Shown piece after piece: positions 1-10,066 of a DNA stretch of 64,000 nt. The notes under the pieces were generated by a model, which ran no database searches, was not told the origin of the DNA, and saw only the letters and a program-made list of their open reading frames with translations. Made by a program: the position numbers and the translations under genes. How positions within the stretch are numbered: the stretch's first letter is position 1; the number at the start of each line of letters is the position of its first letter. Source of the DNA: an uncultured Fluviicola sp. (GTDB lineage Bacteria; Bacteroidota; Bacteroidia; Flavobacteriales_D; Crocinitomicaceae); the NCBI GenBank assembly GCA_913009205.1, contig CAJVYC010000002.1:165809-229808 (forward strand). Reading direction: 5' to 3'.

Positions 1-50
1 TGTTTTGGATATTCCCAAGGCATATTATTGCAACTAACCTTCTCAATCTC

Positions 51-58
51 TACCTTTA
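51..58 (+). promoter_or_regulatory. -7 promoter box of priA
   Basis: TACCTTTA matches the Bacteroidota -7 consensus TAnnTTTG in 7 of 8 positions, counting n as free. It ends only 4 bases before the priA ATG, so transcription would start at or next to the start codon. No clear -33 TTG is visible at the usual spacing. Bases 1-50 hold nothing else recognisable. Confidence 0.45.
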
Positions 59-62
59 GCGG

Positions 63-2546
63 ATGTCAGAAAGGAAAACGCTTTTTGTAGACGTTATTCT
101 ACCAATACCTATTCGTAAAGAGTTCACTTATCGCGTACCTTTTGAGCTCAATGACGCCATTTTTACTGGCGCAAGAGTGGTCGTTCCATTTGGGAAGTCG
201 AAGTTGATTACGGGCATAATAACTTCGGTTCATGAAAACATTCCTCAAGAATATCAAGCCAAATTTATTGAACACTTTTTGGATGAAAGGCCAATCATTA
301 ATCCAAATCAATATACGTTTTGGAAATGGATCTCGAGCTATTACATGGCGCCAATAGGTGATGTAATGAACGCAGCACTTCCCGCCAACTTCAAACTGGC
401 AAGTGAAACTAAAATCGTTATTCATCCTGACTATAAAATCGATCAAAAATTATTGACAGATAGAGAATATGAGATTGTTTCTGCATTAGAAATGAAGGAG
501 GTTCTCGATCTTAAAGAGATCTCCGAAATTATTGGAATCAAAACGGTCCAACCGATTATCAAAGCATTAATTGATAAAAAAGCAGTTCTTTCCCTTGAAG
601 AGTTGAACGAAAAATTCACGCCTAAAACAGCAGTTCACATTCGTTTATCCAACCAATACAACAATGAAAACAAACTAACCGATTTCATAGGAAGTATCGA
701 TGGAATCAAAAGTAAAGAGAAGCAAATGAACGCTCTTCTTTCTTTATTGCGCCATGTCGATTTACAAAGCGAAATTCCCGATTCTGTCTTGCGGAACTTA
801 ATCATGCAAGATGATATTTCAATGTCATCTCTGAATACATTAGAAAAGAACGGAATCATCGTTCAAGAAAAATTAGAAATTTCAAGATTTGAATCCAACG
901 ATTACGAGGGAAGTGAATTCAAAGAATTATCTGAATCACAGAAAGTAGCGTTGGATGAAGTGCACAAAGGATTTGATCACGGAAAAGTAGCGCTACTTCA
1001 TGGAGTTACAGGATCTGGAAAAACAGAAATCTATGTTCAATTAATTCAAGAACAACTGGACTTGGGTAAACAATCGTTGTTTTTGCTGCCTGAGATAGCA
1101 CTAACGACACAATTAATCCAAAGACTTTCAGCTTACTTCGGAGAACAAGTTGGGGTTTACCATTCGAAGTTCAATCAAAACGAGCGGGTTGAGATCTGGA
1201 ACCATGTCCTCAACAATGATCCCAATAAATACAAGATTGTTTTAGGAGCACGTTCTTCTATCTTTCTACCCTTCAGCAATCTAGGACTTATCATTGTTGA
1301 TGAGGAACATGAATCGTCATTTAAACAATATGACCCTTCTCCAAGATACAACGCCAGAGATTGCGCAATCGTTCTAAGTAAATTACACAAGGCAAATATC
1401 CTCTTAGGTTCTGCCACGCCTTCGATCGAGAGCTATTACAACGCTGTTACGGAAAAATACCATCTGGTAACTTTAAGGGATCGTTTCGGTGCCAATCAAC
1501 TCCCGGAGATTTTTTGTGCAGACCTTCGAAAGGAGCGTCGCCAAAAAAGTATGCAATCACATTTCACTTCTTATTTGATGGAAAACATCAGAGAAAGTTT
1601 GAATTTAGGCGAGCAAGTTATTTTATTCCAAAACAGACGAGGGTATACGCCGCTTTGGATGTGTGAAATTTGCAATTGGACGCCAAAATGTGTCAACTGC
1701 GACGTGTCATTGACCTACCACAAACACAGTAATAATCTCAAATGTCATTATTGTAGCTACACGACGAAACCGGTTGGCTCTTGCAAAGCATGCGGAAGTA
1801 ATCGGTTGAAAATGCTTGGGTTTGGAACGGAAAAAATTGAAGATGAACTCTCAGTGATTTTCGAAGACAAAACAATAAAGCGTTTGGATCTTGATACTAC
1901 GCGTTCTAAAAATGCGTACGCGAACATCTTAAATGATTTCGACAATGGAATGATCGATATTCTTATTGGAACTCAAATGATAACAAAAGGATTGGATTTT
2001 GACAATGTCAATCTTGTAGGGATCTTGGACGCTGACATGCTATTGAACAGAGCTAATTTTAGAGCTTTTGAACGCTCATTCCAGTTAATGACGCAAGTTG
2101 CGGGTCGTTCGGGACGTCGAGAAAAAAGAGGCAAAGTAATCGTTCAAACGGGGGATCCAGATCATTGGGTAATTGAAAAAGTAATTGGACACGATTTCGT
2201 TGGGTTTTATAATTCTGAAATCATTGAACGAAAGAATTTTTTCTACCCTCCCTATTTCAAAATCATAGAAATCACCCTCAAACATAAAAATGAGAACGAG
2301 TTAAATAGAGCTGCAGCCGAATTAGCAGAAAAACTTCGAGGAACATTTAAGGAGCGTGTATTGGGGCCTGAATTCCCTTCAGTAAAAAGAATTTACAATT
2401 TGTTTCTTAAGAAAATTACGATAAAAGTTGAAAGAGACGCTAATGATAAAAAAGTTAAGGAGCGCATTCACCTAATAATGGATGAGTTTTTTAGCGCTCC
2501 TTTAAATAAATCAATTCGTTCTATTGTCGACGTAGACCCTGCTTAA
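63..2546 (+). CDS. priA: Primosomal protein N' (replication restart helicase PriA)
   Basis: PriA is the 3'-to-5' DNA helicase that recognises stalled forks and reloads the replisome. At 827 aa it has the family length. Visible in order: an N-terminal 3'BD domain (about 1-110), Walker A GVTGSGKT at 314-321, the DEEH box at 413-416, and eight zinc-binding cysteines at 534, 537, 543, 546, 561, 564, 574 and 577 between the two helicase lobes, with the C-terminal domain after about 700. The ATG at 63 gives the expected N-terminus and sits just after a promoter box. The gene converges on rpoD, and the two stop codons share the sequence TTAA. All key residues are present. Confidence 0.97.
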   Translation: MSERKTLFVDVILPIPIRKEFTYRVPFELNDAIFTGARVVVPFGKSKLITGIITSVHENIPQEYQAKFIEHFLDERPIINPNQYTFWKWISSYYMAPIGDVMNAALPANFKLASETKIVIHPDYKIDQKLLTDREYEIVSALEMKEVLDLKEISEIIGIKTVQPIIKALIDKKAVLSLEELNEKFTPKTAVHIRLSNQYNNENKLTDFIGSIDGIKSKEKQMNALLSLLRHVDLQSEIPDSVLRNLIMQDDISMSSLNTLEKNGIIVQEKLEISRFESNDYEGSEFKELSESQKVALDEVHKGFDHGKVALLHGVTGSGKTEIYVQLIQEQLDLGKQSLFLLPEIALTTQLIQRLSAYFGEQVGVYHSKFNQNERVEIWNHVLNNDPNKYKIVLGARSSIFLPFSNLGLIIVDEEHESSFKQYDPSPRYNARDCAIVLSKLHKANILLGSATPSIESYYNAVTEKYHLVTLRDRFGANQLPEIFCADLRKERRQKSMQSHFTSYLMENIRESLNLGEQVILFQNRRGYTPLWMCEICNWTPKCVNCDVSLTYHKHSNNLKCHYCSYTTKPVGSCKACGSNRLKMLGFGTEKIEDELSVIFEDKTIKRLDLDTTRSKNAYANILNDFDNGMIDILIGTQMITKGLDFDNVNLVGILDADMLLNRANFRAFERSFQLMTQVAGRSGRREKRGKVIVQTGDPDHWVIEKVIGHDFVGFYNSEIIERKNFFYPPYFKIIEITLKHKNENELNRAAAELAEKLRGTFKERVLGPEFPSVKRIYNLFLKKITIKVERDANDKKVKERIHLIMDEFFSAPLNKSIRSIVDVDPA

Positions 2547-3412
2547 CCGAGGTATGACTGAAGTATCCGGCTTCGAGAAGTATGTTTAAGACGACGAATT
2601 GCCTTTTCTTTAATTTGTCTAACTCTTTCACGAGTTAATTCAAATCTTTCTGCTATTTCTTCAAGCGTCATTGGATGAATTCCGCTTAATCCGAAATACA
2701 ATCTTACCACGTCTCCTTCTCTTGAAGTCAATGTTGATAAGGATCGCTCGATATCTTTTCTTAATGATTCAACTACAAGGTTCTTTTCAGGGCCGGGTAA
2801 TGAATCGTTTGGAAGTATGTCGTACATGCTCGAAGAGGAATTGTCATTCTTAATTAAAGGCGCATCCATTGAGACATGACGTCCACTATTTTGCAAAGAT
2901 TGTTTAACGTCACTAACTGAACATTCTAAGAAGTCAGCCATCTCTTCTGCCGAAGGTGGTCGCTCCAAACGTTGTTCCAATTCAGAATACGCCTTATTGA
3001 TCTTATTAATTGTACCAATTTTATTTAGTGGCAAACGAACAATTCTAGCTTGTTCCGCCAATGCTTGCAATATAGCTTGTCGAATCCACCATACCGCATA
3101 GGAAATAAATTTAAATCCTCGCTTTTCGTCAAAGCGTCTCGCAGCCTTAATTAATCCCAAGTTCCCTTCGTTAATTAAATCCGGTAAAGACAAGCCTTGG
3201 TTCTGATATTGTTTGGACACAGAAACAACAAATCTTAGGTTTGCTTTGGTCAATTTCTCCAAGGCTTCCTTATCACCTGCTCGGATTTTTTGTGCCAAAA
3301 CCACCTCTTCCTCTGCTGTAATAAGCTCTACCTTTCCTATCTCTTGTAAATACTTATCAAGAGATGCCGTTTCACGATTCGTGACTTGTTTTGCAATTTT
3401 TAATTGTCTCAT
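2543..3412 (-). CDS. rpoD: RNA polymerase sigma factor RpoD (primary, short Bacteroidota form)
   Basis: This is the housekeeping sigma factor that directs RNA polymerase to the -33 TTG and -7 TAnnTTTG promoters of Bacteroidota. The 289 aa protein lacks the long region 1.1 of proteobacterial sigma70, as is normal in this phylum. Regions 1.2 (about 15-50), 2 (about 55-125, with the WWIRQAILQ helix), 3 and 4 (about 225-285, with the [17 protein letters not shown] helix-turn-helix) are complete. It is transcribed alone and overlaps the end of priA by 3 to 4 bases with no room for a terminator. The candidate promoter boxes listed elsewhere in this window would be its targets. Confidence 0.96.
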   Translation of the reverse strand: MRQLKIAKQVTNRETASLDKYLQEIGKVELITAEEEVVLAQKIRAGDKEALEKLTKANLRFVVSVSKQYQNQGLSLPDLINEGNLGLIKAARRFDEKRGFKFISYAVWWIRQAILQALAEQARIVRLPLNKIGTINKINKAYSELEQRLERPPSAEEMADFLECSVSDVKQSLQNSGRHVSMDAPLIKNDNSSSSMYDILPNDSLPGPEKNLVVESLRKDIERSLSTLTSREGDVVRLYFGLSGIHPMTLEEIAERFELTRERVRQIKEKAIRRLKHTSRSRILQSYLG

Positions 3413-3554
3413 GCGCTTACGTATTTTATACGTTTGTCTTCACTAACAACGTGTAACTTACTGTCTTCGTTGGGAATAAACCAAAAATTACCATGGTAAA
3501 TGAATATTTCTTACCTTTCATCGAATATTTATAGGTGCAATAAGAATTGAATGG

Positions 3555-3562
3555 TAATTTTG
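3555..3562 (+). promoter_or_regulatory. -7 promoter box of the phosphatase gene
   Basis: TAATTTTG is a perfect match to TAnnTTTG. Only CCAC separates it from the ATG at 3567, which predicts a leaderless or nearly leaderless mRNA. There is no TTG 19 bases upstream. Confidence 0.5.
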
Positions 3563-3566
3563 CCAC

Positions 3567-4025
3567 ATGAAAATATTAATGGTTTGTTTAGGCAATATTT
3601 GTCGTTCTCCTTTGGCCGACGGTTTATTAAAAGCCAAGGTTAAAAATGAAGTATTGGACGTTTTTGTAGACTCTGCAGGAACAGCAGGCTTCCACATTGG
3701 AGACGCACCCGATTCAAGAATGAGAGCTACTGCTCGAAGCTTTGGCTTACCAATTGACAATCTTAAGGCGAGGCAATTTATCGTGCAAGATTTTCAAGAC
3801 TTCGATTTGATCTATGCAATGGATTCGAGCAACTATAATAATATCCTTTCTTTGGCCAGTTCTTCTGAGGATGAAGCAAAAGTGAAATTAATTCTAAATG
3901 AGTCACATCCAGGAATGAACCTTGCTGTTCCCGATCCGTATTATGGAGGAGACAAAGGATTTATAGAAGTATACAGGCTTTTGGACGCAGCAACAGATGT
4001 AATCATCAAAAATTTAAAAGAATAA
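3567..4025 (+). CDS. Low-molecular-weight protein-tyrosine-phosphatase
   Basis: A 152 aa cytoplasmic phosphatase of the LMW-PTP family. The P-loop CLGNICRS carries the nucleophile Cys7 and Arg13 (CX5R), and the general acid is Asp123 in DPYY; both are intact and the length is typical. It may act on tyrosine phosphate of proteins or on arginine phosphate, which the sequence alone cannot decide. Its stop overlaps the next ATG by 1 base (TAATG), so it forms an operon with the RsmI-like methylase. Confidence 0.93.
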   Translation: MKILMVCLGNICRSPLADGLLKAKVKNEVLDVFVDSAGTAGFHIGDAPDSRMRATARSFGLPIDNLKARQFIVQDFQDFDLIYAMDSSNYNNILSLASSSEDEAKVKLILNESHPGMNLAVPDPYYGGDKGFIEVYRLLDAATDVIIKNLKE

Positions 4026-4738
4026 TGGATAAAGGAACTATTTATATGATCCCAACAACTTTGGGTGGTGAATCGACAAGTGATATCATTCCGGAGGATG
4101 TGAAGGCCCAAACAATAGGATTGAGGCACTTTATCGTAGAGAACATTAAATCCGCGCGACGTTATTTGCGTAAGATTGATCGAACGTTTCCAATTGATGA
4201 ATCGACCTTCTTTATTTTAAATAAGAAAACGGAACCGAGTGAATTGAATTCATTCATGTCACCCTTGTACGATGGACACAACATTGGTGTAATTTCAGAC
4301 GCAGGTTGTCCCGGTGTAGCAGATCCAGGTGCGGCAATTGTAAGTTTGGCTCATTCTACAGGGATTAGAGTTCACCCAATGGTTGGACCTTCTTCGATTC
4401 TTCTTGCTTTAATGGGGAGTGGTTTTTCAGGTCAAAAATTTACGTTTCATGGGTATTTACCAAAAGAACGTAGAGACAGAATTAGCGCCTTGAAGTATTA
4501 TGAAGGTGATACGAGAAAAACAGGAACAACGCATTTATTTATGGATACTCCATTTAGAAACATGAATGTTTTGGATGATTTATTGAACAACTTGGCCGAC
4601 CCTACAATGATTTGCATCGCTTGTGATATCTCATTACCTACACAAGACATACGTACTATGAGTGCTAAGGATTGGCGCGATAAAGCATATGATTTGGCGA
4701 AACGACCTGCGATGTTTGCAATAGGGATTGGGCAATAG
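4025..4738 (+). CDS. RsmI-like SAM-dependent methyltransferase (tetrapyrrole methylase fold)
   Basis: A 237 aa protein of the tetrapyrrole-methylase superfamily, close to RsmI, the enzyme that 2'-O-methylates 16S rRNA C1402. Support comes from the glycine-rich SAM segment ISDAGCPGVADPG (about 93-105), followed by the VGPSS motif. The N-terminus (IPTTLGGES) differs from classical RsmI, and it is shorter than E. coli RsmI (about 286 aa), a form often seen in Bacteroidota. The RNA target is therefore inferred. It is translationally coupled to the phosphatase upstream. Confidence 0.85.
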   Translation: MDKGTIYMIPTTLGGESTSDIIPEDVKAQTIGLRHFIVENIKSARRYLRKIDRTFPIDESTFFILNKKTEPSELNSFMSPLYDGHNIGVISDAGCPGVADPGAAIVSLAHSTGIRVHPMVGPSSILLALMGSGFSGQKFTFHGYLPKERRDRISALKYYEGDTRKTGTTHLFMDTPFRNMNVLDDLLNNLADPTMICIACDISLPTQDIRTMSAKDWRDKAYDLAKRPAMFAIGIGQ

Positions 4739-4742
4739 GACA

Positions 4743-4848
4743 TTGGATTTTAGATCAGTCGCAAACACCTTTGTAGAATGCTCCGATTTTAAAACGCCTT
4801 TGGGCTCTTGAATATTGGAAACTTGATAGTCTGACATCTAAATTCTAA
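4743..4848. repeat. AT-rich inverted repeat between convergent genes
   Basis: Arms 4743-4755 and 4836-4848 pair at 11 of 13 positions. The right arm contains the 12-mer tctaaattctaa, which recurs at 10,004-10,015 in another inverted repeat that also separates convergent genes. It may act as a bidirectional terminator or be a short dispersed repeat. There is no gene in this 128-base gap. Confidence 0.35.
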
Positions 4849-4866
4849 AAGGTAAAGCCGATCCAA

Positions 4867-5649
4867 TCACTTCATCCCCCTACGCGTCTTTATCCCTTCG
4901 TAAGAATCTTGAATTTGTTGGAATTTCTCCTTCGCTCCTTTTTGATATTCTTCTCCCATTTGAGCCACTTTATCTGGGTGAAATTTTATCGCCATCTTGC
5001 GGTATGCTTTCTTAACCTCTTCGTCTGTCGCCTCTTTCTCCAATCCAAGTACTTTGTAATCAGAATCTACATCGCGGTAGAACATGTTCTTCACAGACTC
5101 AAAATCGACATTCGATACACCCATCATTCCTGCGATTGACTTGATCACAGAAATCTCAGAATCTGAAACATCACCATCTGCTTTGGCTATACCGAATAAA
5201 TAATGAAGCAATTGAACGCGAACCTCAGGCTGCATTCTCATTTTAATATCTTGACAGATTTTCTGTAATGGAATTTCGTCTGAATCTAAAAAGCGCTTAA
5301 GTGTTTGTAAATGCTGTTGTGAATATTGAGCTCCGAATTGTTGATTGTAAAAGGATTTAACGTAATTCAATTCTGACTTTAAAACCTTCCCGTCAGCTTT
5401 CATTACGGATGCTGAAAGAGCCATAAGCATTGTTGGCACATCGTTTCTCCCTTGAGAACTTGAATGCTGCTGGTAGTATTGAAACATATCTTCAGCAGTA
5501 ACTCTTTTTCCACCATTTCGTGAACGCGCCGAGCTACTGACTTTCTGAAAGTTATCAACCATAGAACCAATAAAAAATCCTAGAATTGCGCCAAAAATAC
5601 TTCCTTTAAAAAGGAAATAACCACCAATTGCTAATATAACTTTATACAA
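4867..5649 (-). CDS. TerB/J-domain co-chaperone (DjlA-like)
   Basis: A 260 aa protein with an N-terminal glycine-rich hydrophobic segment (about 1-30, probably a membrane anchor), a TerB-like helical domain (about 75-190) and a C-terminal J domain with the invariant HPD at 224-226. This is the layout of DjlA, a membrane-tethered stimulator of DnaK. The reading frame begins with TTG; no ATG lies upstream in frame and the first internal ATG (residue 30) would remove the anchor, so TTG is preferred. It lies downstream of htpG on the same strand, behind a terminator hairpin. Confidence 0.82.
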   Translation of the reverse strand: MYKVILAIGGYFLFKGSIFGAILGFFIGSMVDNFQKVSSSARSRNGGKRVTAEDMFQYYQQHSSSQGRNDVPTMLMALSASVMKADGKVLKSELNYVKSFYNQQFGAQYSQQHLQTLKRFLDSDEIPLQKICQDIKMRMQPEVRVQLLHYLFGIAKADGDVSDSEISVIKSIAGMMGVSNVDFESVKNMFYRDVDSDYKVLGLEKEATDEEVKKAYRKMAIKFHPDKVAQMGEEYQKGAKEKFQQIQDSYEGIKTRRGMK

Positions 5650-5653
5650 ATCA

Positions 5654-5685
5654 CAAAAAAATTAAGGGCGACCATCTGGCCGCCC
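5654..5685 (-). terminator. Rho-independent terminator of htpG
   Basis: On the minus strand GGGCG-GCC and GGT-CGCCC form a GC-rich stem with an AGAT loop, followed by TTAATTTTTTT. It lies 8 bases past the htpG stop and would insulate the J-domain gene downstream. Confidence 0.75.
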
Positions 5686-5692
5686 GGTAAAA

Positions 5693-7582
5693 TTATATTA
5701 ATTCGATACTTCTTTCAATAAACTCGTTCAATTCTTCTCCTTTAAGTAATCCCTGAGACAACAAAGCAATATCTGTTAACTGCTTAATCTTTCGCTCTTG
5801 GGACTTCTTTGTCTTCGTATTCAGAATATCACCTACTTTTTCGTGGTTGGCATTTACGACCATATTACGCATGTCTGGAAATGCTCCCATGAAGCCGCCT
5901 CCTCCCATCTTTTGTTGCTCCATCATTCGACGGATAAACTCGGGTTGGGTAATAATTACTGGCGCATCTTCTGAATTCATACTCTCAAACTGAACCGAGT
6001 ACTTTTCTTTATTCACAACTTCTTCAAACAATGGTTTCAATTTATCCTCATCTTCTTTCGATAATTTTGAAGGAATTTCTTCGTCCTTCTGGATCAATTT
6101 ATCCAATGTGTCAGAATCAACACGAACAAACATGATGTTGTCATTCGATTGTTCCAATTTAGCAATCCAGTGAGGTGCTAAAGGGCCATCCAAGTGCAAA
6201 ACATCATATCCTCTATCGTTCGCTTTCTTCACGAATCCAAATTGTTCCTGAGGATCATTCGTGTAAAGCATTACTATTTTAGCGTCCTTATTCGTTTGAA
6301 GCGCAGCAATTTTTTCTTTGTATTCTTCAATTGTTGCATGCTCACCTTTCGTATTTTTCAACAAAGTGAATTTATCCGATTTCTCAGCAAACTTATCATC
6401 AGAAAGAGTTCCGTATTGAACGAAGATTTTCAAATCTTCCCATTTTGATTCAAAGTCATCTCTGTCCTTCTTAAACATTTGAGCCAATTTATCCGCAACC
6501 TTCTTCGTAATGTGAGATGAAATCTTCTTCACGTTGCCATCACTTTGCAAATAAGATCTTGAAACATTCAAAGGAATGTCTGGAGAGTCTATTACACCAT
6601 GTAAAAGAGTCAAAAATTCAGGTACAATCTCTTCAACGTTATCTGTAATGAATACTTGATTTGAATACAAGTTGATTTTGTTCTTTTGAACCTCAACATT
6701 CTCTGAAATCTTAGGGAAATATAAAATCCCCGTCAAGTTGAACGGATAATCCACATTTAAATGAATGTGAAACAATGGATCTTCCATTGTCGCAGGATAC
6801 AATTCACGGTAGAATCCTTGGTAATCCTCAATTGTCAAATCAGCAGGAGCTTTTGTCCAAGCTGGAGCTACGTTATTTACTTGATTTGGAACTTCAAGAG
6901 AGACTCTCTTTACTTTACCATTCTCATCCTTTTCCCCACTTTCGTCATCTTCATAAACTGTTCGCATTCCAAAGAATACCGGTTGAGGCAAAAATTTACA
7001 ATACTTGTCCAAAACCCCTTGAACACGTGCTTTTTCTAAAAATTCTTTAGATTCGTCTGAGATAAAAAGAACAATATCTGTTCCTCTTGTCTCTTTTTCA
7101 ATTTCTTCAATTGTATATTCTGGATCTCCATTACTCTCCCACTGAACAGCTTTTGAACCTTCGTGACGCGATAATGTTTTGATCTGAACTTTTTCAGCTA
7201 CCATAAATGCAGAATAAAACCCTAAACCAAAATGTCCAATGATTTGCTCAGCACCTTCTTTTCCTTCGTATTGCTTAACGAATTCTTCAGCTCCAGAAAA
7301 AGCAATTTGATTGATATATTTATCAATCTCATCTTCAGTCATTCCGATTCCATTGTCTCGAATCGTCAATGTTCCTTCCTTCTTATCAAGTATTACTTCA
7401 ACTTTCAACTCACCCAATTCGCCTTTGAATTCGCCGTTCGATGATAAAAACTTTAATTTTTGTGAAGCATCAACTGCATTCGATACCAATTCTCTCAAGA
7501 AAATTTCGTGGTCCGAATACAAGAATTTTTTAATGATTGGAAATATATTTTCCGTCTGTACATTAATCTGACCTGTTTTCAT
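5693..7582 (-). CDS. htpG: Molecular chaperone HtpG (Hsp90)
   Basis: Bacterial Hsp90, an ATP-dependent dimeric cytoplasmic chaperone. At 629 aa it has the full family length. The GHKL ATPase domain shows ELVSNAVDASQKL (about 30-42) and DNGIGM; the middle domain and C-terminal dimerisation domain follow. The LLKGEELNEFIERSIELI end is typical. The upstream region carries an unusual tandem repeat (7613-7643) that may regulate it. Confidence 0.97.
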   Translation of the reverse strand: MKTGQINVQTENIFPIIKKFLYSDHEIFLRELVSNAVDASQKLKFLSSNGEFKGELGELKVEVILDKKEGTLTIRDNGIGMTEDEIDKYINQIAFSGAEEFVKQYEGKEGAEQIIGHFGLGFYSAFMVAEKVQIKTLSRHEGSKAVQWESNGDPEYTIEEIEKETRGTDIVLFISDESKEFLEKARVQGVLDKYCKFLPQPVFFGMRTVYEDDESGEKDENGKVKRVSLEVPNQVNNVAPAWTKAPADLTIEDYQGFYRELYPATMEDPLFHIHLNVDYPFNLTGILYFPKISENVEVQKNKINLYSNQVFITDNVEEIVPEFLTLLHGVIDSPDIPLNVSRSYLQSDGNVKKISSHITKKVADKLAQMFKKDRDDFESKWEDLKIFVQYGTLSDDKFAEKSDKFTLLKNTKGEHATIEEYKEKIAALQTNKDAKIVMLYTNDPQEQFGFVKKANDRGYDVLHLDGPLAPHWIAKLEQSNDNIMFVRVDSDTLDKLIQKDEEIPSKLSKEDEDKLKPLFEEVVNKEKYSVQFESMNSEDAPVIITQPEFIRRMMEQQKMGGGGFMGAFPDMRNMVVNANHEKVGDILNTKTKKSQERKIKQLTDIALLSQGLLKGEELNEFIERSIELI

Positions 7583-7612
7583 TTTTGTTATTTTTTATAT
7601 TCCTTTCTTAGT

Positions 7613-7643
7613 CAATCTCTATGCCACTGTACAATCTCTGCCA
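7613..7643 (-). promoter_or_regulatory. Tandem direct repeat upstream of htpG
   Basis: Read on the minus strand, TGGCAGAGATTG (7643-7632) and TGGCATAGAGATTG (7626-7613) form a near-identical direct repeat with starts 17 bases apart, 30-60 bases upstream of the htpG ATG. It could be a heat-shock regulator site or part of the promoter. The regulator is unknown. Confidence 0.35.
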
Positions 7644-7712
7644 AACTGTCGCAGAATTTGGACAATGTGACACAATCCACTTAATATTGTTTATTTTTAC
7701 GCCAAAAAAAGG

Positions 7713-9182
7713 GTGATAATTTATTCCATTGTGATCTTTATTGCGATCTTCTTATATACTCGGTATTCCAGAGTAATGAGAATCGAAGGATTGAATAAAT
7801 GGAGTCTACCTTGGGCTTATGGACTCAAAGTCATCATAGGGCTATTCTTCCTATTCATCTATACGGAGTTTTACGGAAACGGCACCCTAGATGCTGATGC
7901 GGGTATCTTTATGAGAGAAAGTCGAATCCTAAATAATGTTTTCTCAGAATCACCCATTGACTACTTCAAATTTCTAACAGGGATTGGCGACAATACTTAT
8001 TTACAGCACAAATACCTACTTGAGACACACCTCTGGGATGCAGGAGCCCAATCATTAATTAATGACAATAAAAACATCCTTCGAATTCACAGTTTACTGC
8101 ACTTTATCAGTTTTGGACGCCCTGTAATTCATGTTTTGTTTTTCTGCTTAGTATCTACTATTGGAACACGACAATTACTCATTGGTATTGCTTCCAAAAC
8201 AGACTTAAATAAGAACATCCTATTTTGGTCTATAATTCTAATTCCTAGTGCACTTTTCTGGACATCTGGGATCTTAAAAGAACCATTTATGTTCTTGGGA
8301 ATTGGCTTGCTAGCTAGAGGATTACTAGCTCAAATGAGTCAATTAAAGCGAGGTACATTAATATTTCTGGGAGTCGTTCTACTTTTAGGGTTTAAGCCAT
8401 ATGTTATATTATCGTTTATTCCAGCCCTATTATTTATCGGATTTCACAAAATCCTTCCGAAATTTAAAATCATTGGCTCCATACTTCTACTTACAATTAT
8501 TACGTCAACATCGCTTCTCATTTTTTCAAAGAAAAGAGAGCAAATGGTTCACTTAATTACTAGAAAACAACAAGATTTTAAGAACGTTGGGAAGGGGGGG
8601 ATTTTTGCATGGAACGGTGATGGGTTTTATTATTTCGAACCGAGTCAATTCCCTGATATTATTATTAATGAAGACGATGTTCAGCTCAAAAAACCACTTA
8701 AAGCTACTCTTATTGACCACGGTGGATTTGAATCTCCAATACCCATTTTAATTCCAAAAGATGGAACCAAATGGCCGATATACTTCATGAGTGAACAGTC
8801 TCAAGGATATATCGAAATTGAGAATATCAATGATTCATTCAGTCAACTATTAATCAATATCCCTGGAGCTATTCGAAATTGCTTGCTTCGTCCATACATT
8901 TCAGACCCGGGAACTTGGATGAAATATCCAGCAATAATAGAAATGTGGTTAGTTCTACTATTTATCGTGTATGTATTTTTAAAACGTCGAAAAATCAATG
9001 AAGGGGTCAGAGTAATTATCGTTTCATTGCTCCTCTTTATATTTACACTTTCTATAATTATTGGCCTGATAACACCTGTCTTAGGTGCAATTGTAAGATA
9101 TAGACTTCCAATAACGATTGCTATTGTAATCATTGGTCTCTTAATTATTAAACCCCATTTTAAAAGCAAATCGAAAGTATGA
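7713..9182 (+). CDS. Multi-pass membrane protein of unknown function (polymerase/EpsG-like topology)
   Basis: I do not recognise a family. The 489 aa protein begins with GTG at 7713 behind an AAAAAAAGG stretch. It has about ten hydrophobic segments (for example 1-15, 35-52, 128-150, 165-182, 190-205, 212-232, 245-262, 405-425, 437-457 and 460-480) and a large soluble loop at about 275-395. This resembles O-antigen polymerase or ligase-type proteins and some GT-C enzymes, but no diagnostic motif is visible. Its TGA overlaps the ATG of the SDR gene (ATGA), so the two are coupled. Confidence 0.6.
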   Translation: MIIYSIVIFIAIFLYTRYSRVMRIEGLNKWSLPWAYGLKVIIGLFFLFIYTEFYGNGTLDADAGIFMRESRILNNVFSESPIDYFKFLTGIGDNTYLQHKYLLETHLWDAGAQSLINDNKNILRIHSLLHFISFGRPVIHVLFFCLVSTIGTRQLLIGIASKTDLNKNILFWSIILIPSALFWTSGILKEPFMFLGIGLLARGLLAQMSQLKRGTLIFLGVVLLLGFKPYVILSFIPALLFIGFHKILPKFKIIGSILLLTIITSTSLLIFSKKREQMVHLITRKQQDFKNVGKGGIFAWNGDGFYYFEPSQFPDIIINEDDVQLKKPLKATLIDHGGFESPIPILIPKDGTKWPIYFMSEQSQGYIEIENINDSFSQLLINIPGAIRNCLLRPYISDPGTWMKYPAIIEMWLVLLFIVYVFLKRRKINEGVRVIIVSLLLFIFTLSIIIGLITPVLGAIVRYRLPITIAIVIIGLLIIKPHFKSKSKV

Positions 9183-9940
9183 ACAAATGCATATTTATAA
9201 CAGGAGCTACGGCAGGTTTTGGTAAAGCATGTTCGCGCCTTTTTGCTGAAAACGGTTGGAACTTAATCATCACTGGAAGAAGGAAAGAACGTTTGGAAAA
9301 ATTAGCGAGTGAAATTAAATCTGAATACGGCGTTGATGTTCACACATTGAATTTTGACGTTCGAAATCAAGAAGAAGTCGCACGTGTTGTTTCTGAATTG
9401 CCTCAAAAAATAAAAGATGAAATTGGAATCTTAATCAATAATGCTGGACTGGCTGTCGGCAAGGGACCGATTGACAATGGGATCATTGATGACTGGAACC
9501 GAATGATCGACACGAACGTGAAGGGATTACTTTACGTATCAAATGCTGTCATTCCATTTCTAAAAGCGAATAAAGGCGGTCACATTATTAATATCGCGAG
9601 TATTGCAGGGAAAGAAGTTTACCCCGGCGGAAACGTTTATTGCGCCTCTAAACACGCTGTTGACGCTTTATCAAAAGCAATGCGCATAGACTTAGTTTCT
9701 CACAATATTAAAGTAACAAACATTGCGCCAGGAGCAGCTGAGACGGAATTTTCGGTTGTTCGTTTTAAAGGAGACCAATCTGTAGCCGACTCCGTTTACG
9801 ATGGATTTGATCCACTTCAAGCAATTGACATCGCAGAAACTGCCTATTTCGCAGCAACTCGGCCTGCTCATGTGAATTTGAACGATATTGTGATAATGCC
9901 TGCAGCGCAAGCGAGCAGTCAGGTATTGTATAAGGGTTGA
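9179..9940 (+). CDS. SDR oxidoreductase, YdfG-like NADP-dependent 3-hydroxy acid dehydrogenase
   Basis: A 253 aa classical short-chain dehydrogenase. The cofactor loop TGATAGFG is near residues 8-15, followed by GRRKERL, whose arginines favour NADP. NNAG, the catalytic Ser in NIASIAG and the YCASK active site are all present. The overall sequence resembles YdfG/serine dehydrogenases, which oxidise 3-hydroxy acids. The exact substrate is not determined here. It overlaps the membrane protein gene by 4 bases. Confidence 0.9.
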   Translation: MNKCIFITGATAGFGKACSRLFAENGWNLIITGRRKERLEKLASEIKSEYGVDVHTLNFDVRNQEEVARVVSELPQKIKDEIGILINNAGLAVGKGPIDNGIIDDWNRMIDTNVKGLLYVSNAVIPFLKANKGGHIINIASIAGKEVYPGGNVYCASKHAVDALSKAMRIDLVSHNIKVTNIAPGAAETEFSVVRFKGDQSVADSVYDGFDPLQAIDIAETAYFAATRPAHVNLNDIVIMPAAQASSQVLYKG

Positions 9941-9966
9941 TTGAATTCTGGAACACCTTTAAGCGC

Positions 9967-10022
9967 TTAGATATTAGAATTTAAATTGTTAGAACATTGA
10001 ACGTCTAAATTCTAATGTCTAA
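9967..10022. terminator. AT-only inverted repeat between convergent genes
   Basis: Arms 9967-9983 and 10,006-10,022 are 17 bases each with a single mismatch and a 22-base loop. It sits midway between the SDR gene and the convergent Nudix gene and could stop transcription from both sides despite having almost no GC pairs. It shares tctaaattctaa with the repeat at 4836. Confidence 0.45.
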
Positions 10023-10066
10023 AAGTGAGGAGCGAACGATCTACCAGCGAAGCGATCTAAATGCTA

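Noticed and set aside
7613..7626. TGGCATAGAGATTGA resembles a sigma-54 promoter (TGGCAC-N5-TTGCA)
   Set aside because: The required GC of the -12 element is missing and the sequence is better explained as one copy of a tandem repeat.
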